28,822 bases of DNA from JBFWML01 sp050251635. Lineage in GTDB: Bacteria > Campylobacterota > Campylobacteria > Campylobacterales > SZUA-545. The notes below the pieces were generated by a model. It saw only the letters and a list, made by a program, of their open reading frames with translations. It did no database searches and was not told where the DNA came from. A program made the translations under genes and the position numbers. The stretch lies in the NCBI GenBank assembly GCA_050251635.1, contig JBFWML010000028.1:1-28822 (forward strand), written 5' to 3'. Shown one piece after another: positions 21,784 to 28,822 of this stretch. How positions within the stretch are numbered: the stretch's first letter is position 1; the number at the start of each line of letters is the position of its first letter.

Positions 21784-23091
21784 TTAGAAGGTGTAGAGCA
21801 CGCCCAGACGGACGACGCTGCGGGTGTAGCTGCCGTCGGCTTTACTGGAGTTCGTGCGGGAAAGTTTGACCAGATAGTCGATTTTCCATGCCTCGGAGAG
21901 CTTGAGATCGACCCCGACGCCGGCGGCCAGAACGCGATCCTCGCGCTGCCCGGAGGGACCGTCAAAATCGACCAGCATCACGTCGCCTTCGATGCGGCCC
22001 GAAGCGACGGGGGTGTAGCGGTGCATCCACAGGGCGCTCAGACGGCTTTGGGTGTAAAGTCCGATACTGTTGTCGGCTTCGGCGTCGTAGATCAGGTCCA
22101 TCCCCAGCTGGAACTGGGCGTAGTGGAGTCCGAAGTATTGACGCATACCGACTTGGCCGCTCATCCCCCGGTGTTTGCTGCGGTTATCCTCTTGATAGTA
22201 CTGGTTGTACCACGCCAGCCGTCCCCAGACGTCGTGGCTGTTGCTGAGCGTGCCTTCGACGTTAATGGCCCATCCGGCCTGGTCAAAGGTGCGTTCGCCG
22301 TCGCTAAAGGCGGTGTTTTGCATAAAATATTCCGGCGAGAACCAGAAGCGTTCATCCACGCGAAAGCTCAGACGGGTTCCCAGATACCAGCGGGTTACGC
22401 CGCCGTCATCAATCCCGGAGGGGTTGAGCGCGTCGGCTTCGAATCTGTTTTCCCAGCGAAAACCGCAGCTGTCGCTTTCTTGGTAGCGGTGCTTCACATC
22501 CAGCGTGAGCATATTGCCCCGGCTTTGGTCCCGCGCCGCGCCCGAAGGGGTGGGATCGGGCAGGGGAATGCGGGCGTTGACAAGCTGGGGCAGGGCGGGG
22601 GCCTGATTGTCCAAAACCCCGTAAACCCCCAGCTCTCCGCCGATGCGGTGACTGTGGGGCAGGCGGGTAAAGCCGGTGTAGCCGGAGACGACGCGGCGGG
22701 CCTCCTTGGGCAGCTCCTTGGGCGGGATGGCGGCAAACAGCTCGCGGGCGTTGTTTTCGTAGCGGCGGGCAAAGCGCAGGTGCGTCCGGGCCAGTTCGTA
22801 ACTAGCGGTCGGGTGGCCCGGTTTGAGTTTTAAGACCGTTTCAAAATGGCTTTTAGCTCCGTCGTAATCGCCCATTTCGTAGGCGCAGCGGCCAAGGTAG
22901 AAGTGGATCGAGGGCAATGTCTCATCGGTGCGCTCCAGACGCATAAAGGCCTGATAGGCTTCGGCCCAGCGCTCTTGGGTGTAGGCGTTTTGGGCGTACT
23001 CAAGGAGCTTGGCGTTGAGGCGTTCGGCGGGGGAAAGATTGGCAAGGAGGGTTGCGGCGGTCAAGCATAAAAGAACCATAATTCGCTTCAT
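21784..23091 (-). CDS. TPR protein with outer-membrane beta-barrel
   Basis: This 435-residue exported protein has a signal peptide (residues 1-18, ending LLAN). TPR-like helices occupy about 22-125 (HFYLGRCAYEMGDYDGAKSHFETVLKLKPGHP is the clearest copy). The remaining 300 residues are alternating, aromatic-rich strands ending in LYTF, as in outer-membrane beta-barrels. The layout resembles surface lipoprotein assembly modifier (DUF560-like) proteins, but I cannot confirm that family. The gene leads an operon with the FecR-domain gene and has an extended -10 promoter. A role in moving or assembling something at the outer membrane is inferred from the architecture only. Confidence 0.78.
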   Translation of the reverse strand: MKRIMVLLCLTAATLLANLSPAERLNAKLLEYAQNAYTQERWAEAYQAFMRLERTDETLPSIHFYLGRCAYEMGDYDGAKSHFETVLKLKPGHPTASYELARTHLRFARRYENNARELFAAIPPKELPKEARRVVSGYTGFTRLPHSHRIGGELGVYGVLDNQAPALPQLVNARIPLPDPTPSGAARDQSRGNMLTLDVKHRYQESDSCGFRWENRFEADALNPSGIDDGGVTRWYLGTRLSFRVDERFWFSPEYFMQNTAFSDGERTFDQAGWAINVEGTLSNSHDVWGRLAWYNQYYQEDNRSKHRGMSGQVGMRQYFGLHYAQFQLGMDLIYDAEADNSIGLYTQSRLSALWMHRYTPVASGRIEGDVMLVDFDGPSGQREDRVLAAGVGVDLKLSEAWKIDYLVKLSRTNSSKADGSYTRSVVRLGVLYTF

Positions 23092-23121
23092 TTGACCCCC
23101 GTCGGCTTTAAAAATTGCAAC

Positions 23122-23130
23122 ATTATAGCA
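23122..23130 (-). promoter_or_regulatory. Extended -10 promoter of the TPR-FecR-PP-loop operon
   Basis: The minus strand reads TGCTATAAT, a perfect extended -10 box, about 30 bases upstream of the TPR gene start. It lies directly after the rpoN stop codon. No -35 box is seen. Confidence 0.7.
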
Positions 23131-23140
23131 TCGGCTTAAA

Positions 23141-24448
23141 TTATTGGCTTAATAGATAGAGCCGCTTGCGCTCGCCCGAAGTGGCGATATCGAGCTGTTC
23201 GCGGTATTTGGTGATGGTGCGGCGGACCATTTTGATATTGAAGTGCTCCTGAATCAGTTGCAGCAGTTTCTGATCGCTTAAGGGCTTGGCGTGGGGCTCC
23301 TCTTTGATAAGCTTTTGCAGATACTCCTTAATAGCCCGGGTGGAGGTGTCGTCGATCGAGATGGAGAAGAAGCTCTTCAGCGGGAAAACGCCGCGATCGC
23401 AGGCGAGGTATTTACCCGAAATGGCGCGGCTGATGGTGCTGGCGTTGCGGCCCAAATCTTCGGAAATATCCGCCAGTTTCATGGGGCGGATTTCGTCGCC
23501 TTTAAAAAAGTCGTACTGGTACTCCACAATCATCAGGCCGATTTTATAGAGCGTGGCTTTGCGCATATTGACCGCATCGACCAAATCGCGGGCCTCTTTG
23601 AGTTTGGCGCGCACGAACTCCTCTTTTTTCAGCCCCGGAATCTCTTCGATATTCAGTTCCGGATAGAAGGCATCATTGAGGCGCACCTCGAGCTGATCGC
23701 CTTCGTTAAAGACAAACAGATCGGGAATGACCTGTGCGGAATCCTCCAAAAACTCCACCGCAGGGGGGTTTTTGAGCTTTTTAAACAGGGTCATCGCTTC
23801 GGAAAAACGCGGCTCTTTGTGGTAGCTTGAGAGGTTGTCCATATCGGCGATGAGGGTTTTTAAAAGCTGGTAAAGCTCTTCGTCCATCTCGTATTCGCGC
23901 AGTTGAAACAGGAAACATTCGGTGAGGTCTTTAGCCCCCACCCCCGCCGGACTGAAGTGTTCAAACCGCAGCCGGACCCGCTCGACCATGGCCGCCGAGG
24001 TTTCGCACTTTTGGGCGATTGCTTCGATGTCGCCTTCAAAAAACCCCTCGTCATCAATAAAACGGATCAATTCATGGGCGATCGTTTTGCTCTGCGGCGT
24101 GGGAAAGAGGTGATCGGTGACCTGATCGTAGAGCGCATCGTAGAGGGATTTGTTAAACAGCGTTGTCGCTTCGATGGCGTCGGTGACGGAGTTTTTGGGT
24201 TCGCTACGGCGGTAGTAGTCATCCTCTTCGCCTCTAAAATCCTCCTCTTCGGCACTCTCCTTTTCATTTGGATCGTGGTCTTCTAAGGAGACTTCGTGGC
24301 TGGGGGTGATTTGCAAAAACGGGTTGGCTTCGGCTTCGACCTTGAGCCGCCCTTCGAGTTCGGTGACGGGGCACTGCAACAGGGGCAGCCAGTTGCGCAT
24401 GGTGGCGCTGATGCGGGCTTTAGCGCTGACCGACTGCCGGAGTTTCAT
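23141..24448 (-). CDS. rpoN: RNA polymerase sigma-54 factor
   Basis: Sigma-54 directs RNA polymerase to -24/-12 promoters and, in Campylobacterota, mainly drives middle flagellar genes with FlgR. The 435-residue protein has region I at the N-terminus (rich in Leu and short of the usual Gln density), an acidic region II (about 55-80), the core-binding domain, a helix-turn-helix at about 325-350 and the RpoN box VRRTITKYRE (408-417; canonical ARRTVAKYRE). The start overlaps the lptB stop by four bases (ATGA). No sigma-54 promoter was found in the window. Confidence 0.96.
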   Translation of the reverse strand: MKLRQSVSAKARISATMRNWLPLLQCPVTELEGRLKVEAEANPFLQITPSHEVSLEDHDPNEKESAEEEDFRGEEDDYYRRSEPKNSVTDAIEATTLFNKSLYDALYDQVTDHLFPTPQSKTIAHELIRFIDDEGFFEGDIEAIAQKCETSAAMVERVRLRFEHFSPAGVGAKDLTECFLFQLREYEMDEELYQLLKTLIADMDNLSSYHKEPRFSEAMTLFKKLKNPPAVEFLEDSAQVIPDLFVFNEGDQLEVRLNDAFYPELNIEEIPGLKKEEFVRAKLKEARDLVDAVNMRKATLYKIGLMIVEYQYDFFKGDEIRPMKLADISEDLGRNASTISRAISGKYLACDRGVFPLKSFFSISIDDTSTRAIKEYLQKLIKEEPHAKPLSDQKLLQLIQEHFNIKMVRRTITKYREQLDIATSGERKRLYLLSQ

Positions 24449-25173
24449 AGTCTAAAATTCTCACCGAGGTAGTGTTTGATCACATCGGGGTTAACGCCCA
24501 CTTCGGCGGCGCTGCCCTGGGCCAGAATGTGTCCGGCGTGGAGCACATAAGCGTGATCGCAAATGCTCAGCGTTTCGCGCACGTTGTGGTCGGTAATCAG
24601 TACGCCGATATTCTGGCTGGAGAGGTAGCGGATCATCTTTTGAATATCCATCACCGCGATCGGGTCCACCCCCGCAAAGGGTTCGTCCAGCAAAATAAAC
24701 TTCGGTTCGGCCACCAGCGCGCGGGCAATTTCGGCGCGGCGGCGCTCCCCGCCGGAGAGGTTGACCCCTTTTCGGCGGCGGATCTGCTCGATGTTGAATT
24801 GCTGCAGCAGGGTTTCGACCCGCTCTTGCTGGTAGGCCACGTCTTTTTCGAAGGCCAGTTCGGCGGCCAGCATCAGGTTCTCTTCGACGGTGAGGTCTTT
24901 AAAGATGCTCGACTCCTGCGGCAGATAGCCGATACCCAGCCGGGCGCGTTCGTGCAGGCGGAGTTTGGAAATCTCCTGATTGTCCAACCACACTTCCCCT
25001 GCCGTGGCCTGCACCAAGCCGCAAATCATATAAAAGGTGGTCGTTTTGCCTGCGCCGTTGGGGCCTAAGAGCCCCACCACCTGCGCGCTTTTAACCTGAA
25101 TGCTCACATCGTGCAGAATCTGGGTGCTTTTGTAGCGTTTAACCAGATGTTCGCCCTTGAGAATATGGGTCAT
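24445..25173 (-). CDS. lptB: LPS export ABC transporter ATP-binding protein LptB
   Basis: LptB powers extraction of lipopolysaccharide from the inner membrane with LptFG. The 242-residue ATPase shows Walker A GPNGAGKTT (37-45), signature LSGGERRRAEIARAL, Walker B FILLDEPFAGVDP, and the switch His in TDHNVRET. These match LptB rather than amino-acid transporters. A longer frame (from 25602) exists but ATG 25173 overlaps the tsaE stop in the ATGA arrangement and gives the normal length. The lptB-rpoN neighbourhood is widespread in proteobacteria and supports the call. Confidence 0.96.
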   Translation of the reverse strand: MTHILKGEHLVKRYKSTQILHDVSIQVKSAQVVGLLGPNGAGKTTTFYMICGLVQATAGEVWLDNQEISKLRLHERARLGIGYLPQESSIFKDLTVEENLMLAAELAFEKDVAYQQERVETLLQQFNIEQIRRRKGVNLSGGERRRAEIARALVAEPKFILLDEPFAGVDPIAVMDIQKMIRYLSSQNIGVLITDHNVRETLSICDHAYVLHAGHILAQGSAAEVGVNPDVIKHYLGENFRL

Positions 25174-25580
25174 GCGGCCACCTCGACACGGCGGTTGCGG
25201 CCTTCGGGGGTAATGGTGAGTTTCACGGTTGTGTAGTCCATCTCGTTTAAATAGCGTTCCAGTCTGGCATCGGGCCATTCGATCAGCGCCCAGCCGCCCT
25301 CCAAAGTTTCGTGCAGCCCCCGGCCGAAAAAGCCGTCGCTGCCTATGCGGTAGAGGTCGTAGTGGCGCAGATTGGGGCCGTATTCGTGCATGACGCCAAA
25401 GGTGGGCGAGGCGCTTTCGCTGTAACCCAGCTTGGCGGCAAAACGCGCGGCAAAGGTGCTTTTGCCCGCCCCCAGCGTCCCTTCGAGCAAAACGACCGCC
25501 CCCTTCGGATGCGCAGCGATCAGCGCGTCGCATAGCGGGTCGAAGGCTTCGGGGGTCGGAATTTGCCAGCGGGTGTTCAT
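25170..25580 (-). CDS. tsaE: tRNA threonylcarbamoyladenosine biosynthesis ATPase TsaE
   Basis: TsaE is an ATPase needed, with TsaB and TsaD, for making t6A at position 37 of ANN-decoding tRNAs. The 136-residue protein has Walker A GTLGAGKST (34-42), then SPTFGVMHEYGPNLRHYDLYRI and the ALIEWPD motif, all typical. ATG 25580 overlaps the trpD stop by four bases, and the stop overlaps the lptB start by four bases, so the gene sits in a tightly coupled operon. A longer frame from 25940 would cover the trpD gene and is rejected. Confidence 0.95.
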   Translation of the reverse strand: MNTRWQIPTPEAFDPLCDALIAAHPKGAVVLLEGTLGAGKSTFAARFAAKLGYSESASPTFGVMHEYGPNLRHYDLYRIGSDGFFGRGLHETLEGGWALIEWPDARLERYLNEMDYTTVKLTITPEGRNRRVEVAA

Positions 25581-26560
25581 AGTTTGGATGAAACCGCGGC
25601 AATCTGTTCGAGTTTGCTCAAGGCCTTGCCCGATCGCAGGGTGTCGGAGGCGATCTCCAAGCCCTCTTTGAGGTCGCGGGCCATTCCTTCGACCTTCAGG
25701 GCCATGGCGGCATTGAGCAGCACCACGTCGCGCTGGGCGTCGGTGGCCTGATTTTTGAAAACCGCGTAGGTAATCTGCGCGTTGTGGGCCGCGTCGCCGC
25801 CGCGCAGAGCCTCGACGGGCGCTTTTTTCAGCCCCAGATTTTCGGGGATAATCTCGTAACGCTTGATCGATCGGCTGGAAAGCTCCGCTACTTGCGACGG
25901 CCCTGAAAGGGTCAGTTCGTCCACATTGCCGTCGCCGCAACCCACCGCCGCCGCCACCGATCCGGTTTTTTGCAGCACTTCGGCCAGCATGGGGGCCAGC
26001 GCGGGGTCATAGACGCCGATAAACTGTTTTTTAACCCCTGCCGGGTTGGTCAGCGGGCCTAGAATGTTAAAAATCGTGCGGTGATCGAGGCTTTTGCGCA
26101 CGGGCATGATGTGTTTCATCGCCGGGTGGTGTTTTTGGGCAAACATAAAGACAAAGCCCGTCTCTTCGAGCAGTTTGACCTGCTGGGCCGGGAGCAGTTC
26201 GAGCGAAATGCCCAGCGCTTCGAGCACGTCGGCGCTGCCGGATTTGCTGGTGATGGAGCGGTTGCCGTGCTTGGCCACGTAGGCCCCCGCCGCGCACAGA
26301 AGCAGACTGACGGTGGAGGAGATATTAAAGGAGTAGCTCTTATCGCCCCCGGTGCCGACGATGTCAATAAGCTTCTCTTCCAGCTCGGGCGCGATAGGCA
26401 GCGGCACGGCGTGGGCTCGCATCACCTCCGCCGCCGCGGCGATTTCGTCGGCGTTTTCGCCGCGCTTGAACAGATCGGCCAAAAATTCGCGGGCTTCGTC
26501 AAAGCTCATTTTTTCGGAAAAAAGGCGTTCAAATTGTATTTTGGCTTCGTTGTGGGTCAC
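25577..26560 (-). CDS. trpD: Anthranilate phosphoribosyltransferase
   Basis: TrpD joins anthranilate and PRPP in the second step of tryptophan synthesis. The 327-residue protein shows DIVGTGGDKSYSFNIS (the PRPP-binding GTGGD at 69-73), KHGNRSITSKSGSADVLEALG, and DHRTIFNILGPLTNP. It starts with GTG 26560, immediately after the stop of the S4 gene and with AAGGA upstream. No other trp genes are nearby, so trpD is separated from the rest of the pathway here. Confidence 0.96.
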   Translation of the reverse strand: MTHNEAKIQFERLFSEKMSFDEAREFLADLFKRGENADEIAAAAEVMRAHAVPLPIAPELEEKLIDIVGTGGDKSYSFNISSTVSLLLCAAGAYVAKHGNRSITSKSGSADVLEALGISLELLPAQQVKLLEETGFVFMFAQKHHPAMKHIMPVRKSLDHRTIFNILGPLTNPAGVKKQFIGVYDPALAPMLAEVLQKTGSVAAAVGCGDGNVDELTLSGPSQVAELSSRSIKRYEIIPENLGLKKAPVEALRGGDAAHNAQITYAVFKNQATDAQRDVVLLNAAMALKVEGMARDLKEGLEIASDTLRSGKALSKLEQIAAVSSKL

Positions 26561-26821
26561 TTAGAGTTCCTTGACATAATCTTTTTGCGCGGTTTTGGCC
26601 ACGGTGCGGGCGGCGGGAACGGCCAGAACCTGATAACGCATAATGCGCGGTTCGCCGCCGGGGTTTAGGTAGTGCATTTCGATCACATCGCCGATTTTGA
26701 CATCGCGGCTGGCCTTGACGGTTTGGCCGCCGATGCGTATGGCGCCGTGTGTTATCATGTCCTGTGCGATTGTTCGCCGTTTGGTCAGGTTGACCGCATT
26801 CAAAAAAGCGTCTATCCGCAT
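26561..26821 (-). CDS. S4-domain RNA-binding protein (Hsp15/RqcP-like)
   Basis: This 86-residue protein is essentially one S4 domain: MRIDAFLNAVNLTKRRTIAQDMITHGAIRIGGQTVKASRDVKIGDVIEM followed by a short basic tail. Relatives (Hsp15, RqcP) bind rRNA or tRNA on stalled 50S ribosomes and help ribosome quality control; whether this one does is not shown. It is the first gene of the trpD-tsaE-lptB-rpoN operon and diverges from mnmH. Confidence 0.88.
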   Translation of the reverse strand: MRIDAFLNAVNLTKRRTIAQDMITHGAIRIGGQTVKASRDVKIGDVIEMHYLNPGGEPRIMRYQVLAVPAARTVAKTAQKDYVKEL

Positions 26822-26844
26822 TACCGTCCTCGCTTTAGGCTCTC

Positions 26845-26872
26845 TTGATTCTAGCCGAGCTAACTTTAAAAT
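26845..26872 (+). promoter_or_regulatory. Promoter of mnmH
   Basis: TTGATT (26845-26850), a 16-base spacer and TAAAAT (26867-26872) point toward mnmH. They imply a very short leader before the TTG start at 26889. This promoter overlaps the opposite promoter for the S4 operon. Confidence 0.45.
26848..26853 (-). promoter_or_regulatory. -10 box of the S4-trpD-tsaE-lptB-rpoN operon
   Basis: TAGAAT on the minus strand lies about 27 bases upstream of the S4 gene start, overlapping the -35 box of the divergent mnmH promoter. The two promoters may therefore compete. Confidence 0.45.
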
Positions 26873-26888
26873 CTGGATTGGTTTTTGC

Positions 26889-27896
26889 TTGCTTTTTGAA
26901 GAACTCTGCGTTAACGACTACCTTAAACGACTCAATGAATTTGACGCCACGCTGGATGTGCGATCCCCCGGCGAGTTTAACGAAGCCTATATTCCCGGCA
27001 GTTTTAATCTTTTTGCCCTAAACGATGCAGAGCGCGCCGATGTGGGCACGCTGCACAAACGCAGCGCCTTTGAAGCCAAGGTGCTGGGCGCGGGGCTGAT
27101 TTGTAAAAATATCTCCGAACATCTCAAAACCTTTCATCCCCGTTTTACCCCCGCGCAAAAGCTGGCCATCTACTGCGCCCGCGGCCAGATGCGCTCCGGC
27201 TCCGTCGCCACGGTGCTGGGCCATGTGGGCTACCGTCTGTGGCGCATCCGGGGCGGCTTTAAGGCCTACCGTCAGGCGGTGCTGGCGTTCTTTGACGCGC
27301 TGCCCGATTACCGTTTTGTGGTGCTCGACGGGCCGACGGGCAGCGGCAAAAGCGAACTCATTGGCGCGGTGGACTGGAGTTTGGATTTAGAAGGGCTGGC
27401 GCGGCACCGCGGCTCGGCTTTCGGCGCTTTGGCGGGGGCTCAACCGGGGACGAAACAGTTTGAAAACCTGCTGATGCACCGCTTGATGGCTTTTGCGCCG
27501 GGGGATGCCGTGCTGATCGAGTCCGAAAGCCGCAATATCGGCCGCATTGCCATGCCCGGCTCGGTCTATGAAGCGATGGGGCGCGGCGTGCGCGTGTGGG
27601 TGGAAACGCCGTTGCAAAAGCGCATTGAACGGATTGTGGCCGAATACGGCTCGATTACGCAGGCCGGGTTCGATGAGGCCATGGGGCGGATTGCCCCCCA
27701 TATGGCCCGCGCGGCCCGCGAAGCGATCCAGACCGCCTTTGTTTCGGGCGACCTGCCCAAAACCGCCGAGCTGCTTTTGGTCGAGTACTACGACAAGGTG
27801 TATAAACGCCCGCCGCGCACCGACGCGGTTATCCGGTTTGATTCGCCGGCGAGCGCGGTCGATCAGCTCGAAAGCTTGCGCCGCGCTTTAAAGTAA
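26889..27896 (+). CDS. mnmH: tRNA 2-selenouridine/geranyl-2-thiouridine synthase
   Basis: MnmH (SelU) replaces sulfur by selenium in 2-thiouridine at the tRNA wobble position, through a geranylated intermediate. The protein (335 residues from TTG 26889) has an N-terminal rhodanese domain (LDVRSPGEFNEAYIPG, catalytic Cys96 in YCARGQMRSGS) and a C-terminal P-loop domain (LDGPTGSGKSELI, Walker A at 148-155; IESESRNIGRIAMP). Upstream in-frame codons back to 26697 would run through the promoter and the antisense S4 gene, so TTG 26889 is the best start, though its ribosome site is poor. No selD is in view. The last 34 bases overlap the convergent gene. Confidence 0.9.
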   Translation: MLFEELCVNDYLKRLNEFDATLDVRSPGEFNEAYIPGSFNLFALNDAERADVGTLHKRSAFEAKVLGAGLICKNISEHLKTFHPRFTPAQKLAIYCARGQMRSGSVATVLGHVGYRLWRIRGGFKAYRQAVLAFFDALPDYRFVVLDGPTGSGKSELIGAVDWSLDLEGLARHRGSAFGALAGAQPGTKQFENLLMHRLMAFAPGDAVLIESESRNIGRIAMPGSVYEAMGRGVRVWVETPLQKRIERIVAEYGSITQAGFDEAMGRIAPHMARAAREAIQTAFVSGDLPKTAELLLVEYYDKVYKRPPRTDAVIRFDSPASAVDQLESLRRALK

Positions 27897-28291
27897 AGCC
27901 AGCTGGACAAAGCCCCCCAGATCAGGGCAACGGCGGCGATTGGCCCCAGGAGCCGATCGCGCAAGGCGCGGGGCGCAACCGGTTGGCCCGCTTCGCTTAC
28001 TGTGATGAGCGTCTCCACCTGATGCAGTCCGTGATCGGACTCTTCGGCGGCGGTGAGTTTCCAAAGGCCGGGCTTGTCGGGCATAAAGGCCACCAGCCCG
28101 TTGAGATCGCTTTGCCCCCGCTGGAAGAGCTTGCCCGCAGGGTCGTGCAGATCATAGAAGGCAAAACGGATCGGATCGCCGTGGGGGTCTTCGATCCGCA
28201 CCACCGTGGCTTCGCGCACGGCGGTTTGGGTGTAAAAACCGTGGGCGACCCCCGCCGTAATCAGCAGAACCCAAAGCCCCAAAATCCTCAT
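27863..28291 (-). CDS. Small exported membrane-anchored protein (NikL-like)
   Basis: This 142-residue protein has a signal peptide (MRILGLWVLLITAGVAHG), one beta-sandwich-like periplasmic domain (about 20-105, RIEDPHGDPIRFAFYDLHDPAGKLFQRGQSDLNG to LITVSEAG), a C-terminal membrane helix (about 114-133) and a basic cytoplasmic tail. The layout and its neighbour, a DUF4198 protein, resemble the NikL/NikK accessory proteins of nickel/cobalt ECF-type transporters. Identification is by architecture and context, so it is tentative. The start overlaps the upstream stop by four bases (ATGA). Confidence 0.6.
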   Translation of the reverse strand: MRILGLWVLLITAGVAHGFYTQTAVREATVVRIEDPHGDPIRFAFYDLHDPAGKLFQRGQSDLNGLVAFMPDKPGLWKLTAAEESDHGLHQVETLITVSEAGQPVAPRALRDRLLGPIAAVALIWGALSSWLYFKARRKLSS

Positions 28292-28822
28292 TCGTTGCCG
28301 CCCCGATCGTAAACCAGCACGGCGGTGAGCGTGTGGTGATTTAGGCCGGGCTGATCGCCGGGCAATTTAACGGCGGCGCTGATGAGGTTAAAACCGGGCT
28401 TGGCGGGCACTTCGACAACAGCACCTTCGCTTTTAAAGCCCTTGCCGTGTTCTCCGGTTTCGATCACGGCGTTTTGGACGGGTTTGCCGTGGTGGAGCAC
28501 CTCGAAACGGACGGTTTTGGCTTGGGCATCCAGCGGGTTGTTCAGCGGCACAATCTCCAGCGCCAGATCGCCTGTGGGTTTGGAAAGCCCCGCCTCCCAT
28601 GCAAAAATCATCTTGGCAAACTTCTCGGAATGTCCCGATTCGATCGCCTCTTTGAGTTCGCTTTTGGGCTTGTTTTCCCAGCCGCTGGGGGTTTTGGTCC
28701 AGATGCCGTTGTCAAAATGCAGCGTCATCATGACGGGCGCGGCGGCGGGGAGGAAGTGGAACTCCTGCTGATGGGCGCTGCGCGTGTAGGCGGCGGGCTT
28801 TAATCCGGCGCCGTAAATTTTG
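28288..28822 (-). CDS. DUF4198-type periplasmic protein, C-terminal part (runs off right edge)
   Basis: The frame is open to the right edge: 177 codons are visible, beginning KIYGAGLKPAAYTRSAHQQEF. Two beta-rich segments follow (FDNGIWTKTPSGWENKPKSE; then LEIVPLNNPLDAQAKTVRFEVLHHGKPVQNAVIETG) and the end is HHTLTAVLVYDRGG. This fits the DUF4198 family, periplasmic proteins often linked to nickel/cobalt uptake (NikK-like). A shorter internal start at 28731 is not real, because the frame extends upstream in homologous-looking sequence. The N-terminus and signal peptide are outside the window. Confidence 0.72.
   Translation of the reverse strand, partial: KIYGAGLKPAAYTRSAHQQEFHFLPAAAPVMMTLHFDNGIWTKTPSGWENKPKSELKEAIESGHSEKFAKMIFAWEAGLSKPTGDLALEIVPLNNPLDAQAKTVRFEVLHHGKPVQNAVIETGEHGKGFKSEGAVVEVPAKPGFNLISAAVKLPGDQPGLNHHTLTAVLVYDRGGNE

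Noticed and set aside
25170..25940. Long 256-codon frame ending as tsaE, and a similar 385-codon frame ending as lptB
   Set aside because: The extra N-terminal parts read through trpD and tsaE in another frame; the ATGA-overlapping starts give normal protein lengths.
1..28822. Mobile elements, tRNA or rRNA genes
   Set aside because: No transposase, integrase, terminal repeats or recognisable RNA gene was seen in either strand by reading.

Overview
The window looks like a chromosomal segment of a fairly GC-rich member of the Campylobacterota (former Epsilonproteobacteria), perhaps a Sulfurimonas/Sulfurovum-type relative. This rests on gene content: a DUF3373-type outer-membrane protein, a CheB without a receiver domain, AcnB-type aconitase, an lptB-rpoN pair, a TPR-barrel/FecR pair and an S4-trpD-tsaE-lptB-rpoN operon. 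The genus is not resolved. I see no rRNA, tRNA, insertion sequence, phage gene or CRISPR array. Genes are tightly packed; the longest gene-free gaps are about 140-160 bases and hold promoters, operators or terminators.

Layout from left to right. 1-559 (-): start of a Cache-domain sensor or chemoreceptor that runs off the left edge. 632-2086 (-): DUF3373 outer-membrane protein. 2228-4093 (-): htpG. 4250-5616 (+): cheB-cheR. 5603-6124 (-): LolA-like lipoprotein carrier. 6197-8414 (+): a four-gene bufferin/HvfA-type operon made of a small secreted Cys/Met-repeat peptide, a DUF692 (MNIO) multinuclear iron oxidase, a BufC/HvfC-like partner and a DoxX/HvfX membrane protein. 8411-9436: divergent HxlR regulator and flavodoxin-fold quinone/NAD(P)H reductase. 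9520-9834 (+): DUF3817 membrane protein. 15678 down to 9831 (-): marR, then adaptor, RND pump and TolC as one operon. 18370-15818 (-): acnB. 19779-18522 (-): a short HU-like protein followed by an unusual HU-transmembrane-LysM fusion. 23091-19853 (-): TPR/beta-barrel protein, FecR-domain protein and a PP-loop tRNA-thiolation-type ATPase. 26821-23141 (-): S4 protein, trpD, tsaE, lptB, rpoN. 26889-27896 (+): mnmH (selU). 28822-27863 (-): end of a DUF4198 periplasmic protein and a small membrane-anchored partner, resembling nickel/cobalt-uptake accessory proteins.

The most interesting parts are the RiPP-type peptide operon, whose precursor carries three copies of an M-x-C-x4-C-x3-M unit (predicted copper-binding after thioamide/oxazolone modification), and the HU-TM-LysM fusion, which in principle links DNA to the cell wall. 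Several regulatory regions also show structure: a phased set of GTTAC/GTAAC half-sites before acnB, repeats in the HxlR control region, and two promoters with perfect TTGACA -35 boxes. All four convergent gene pairs in the window overlap at their 3' ends.
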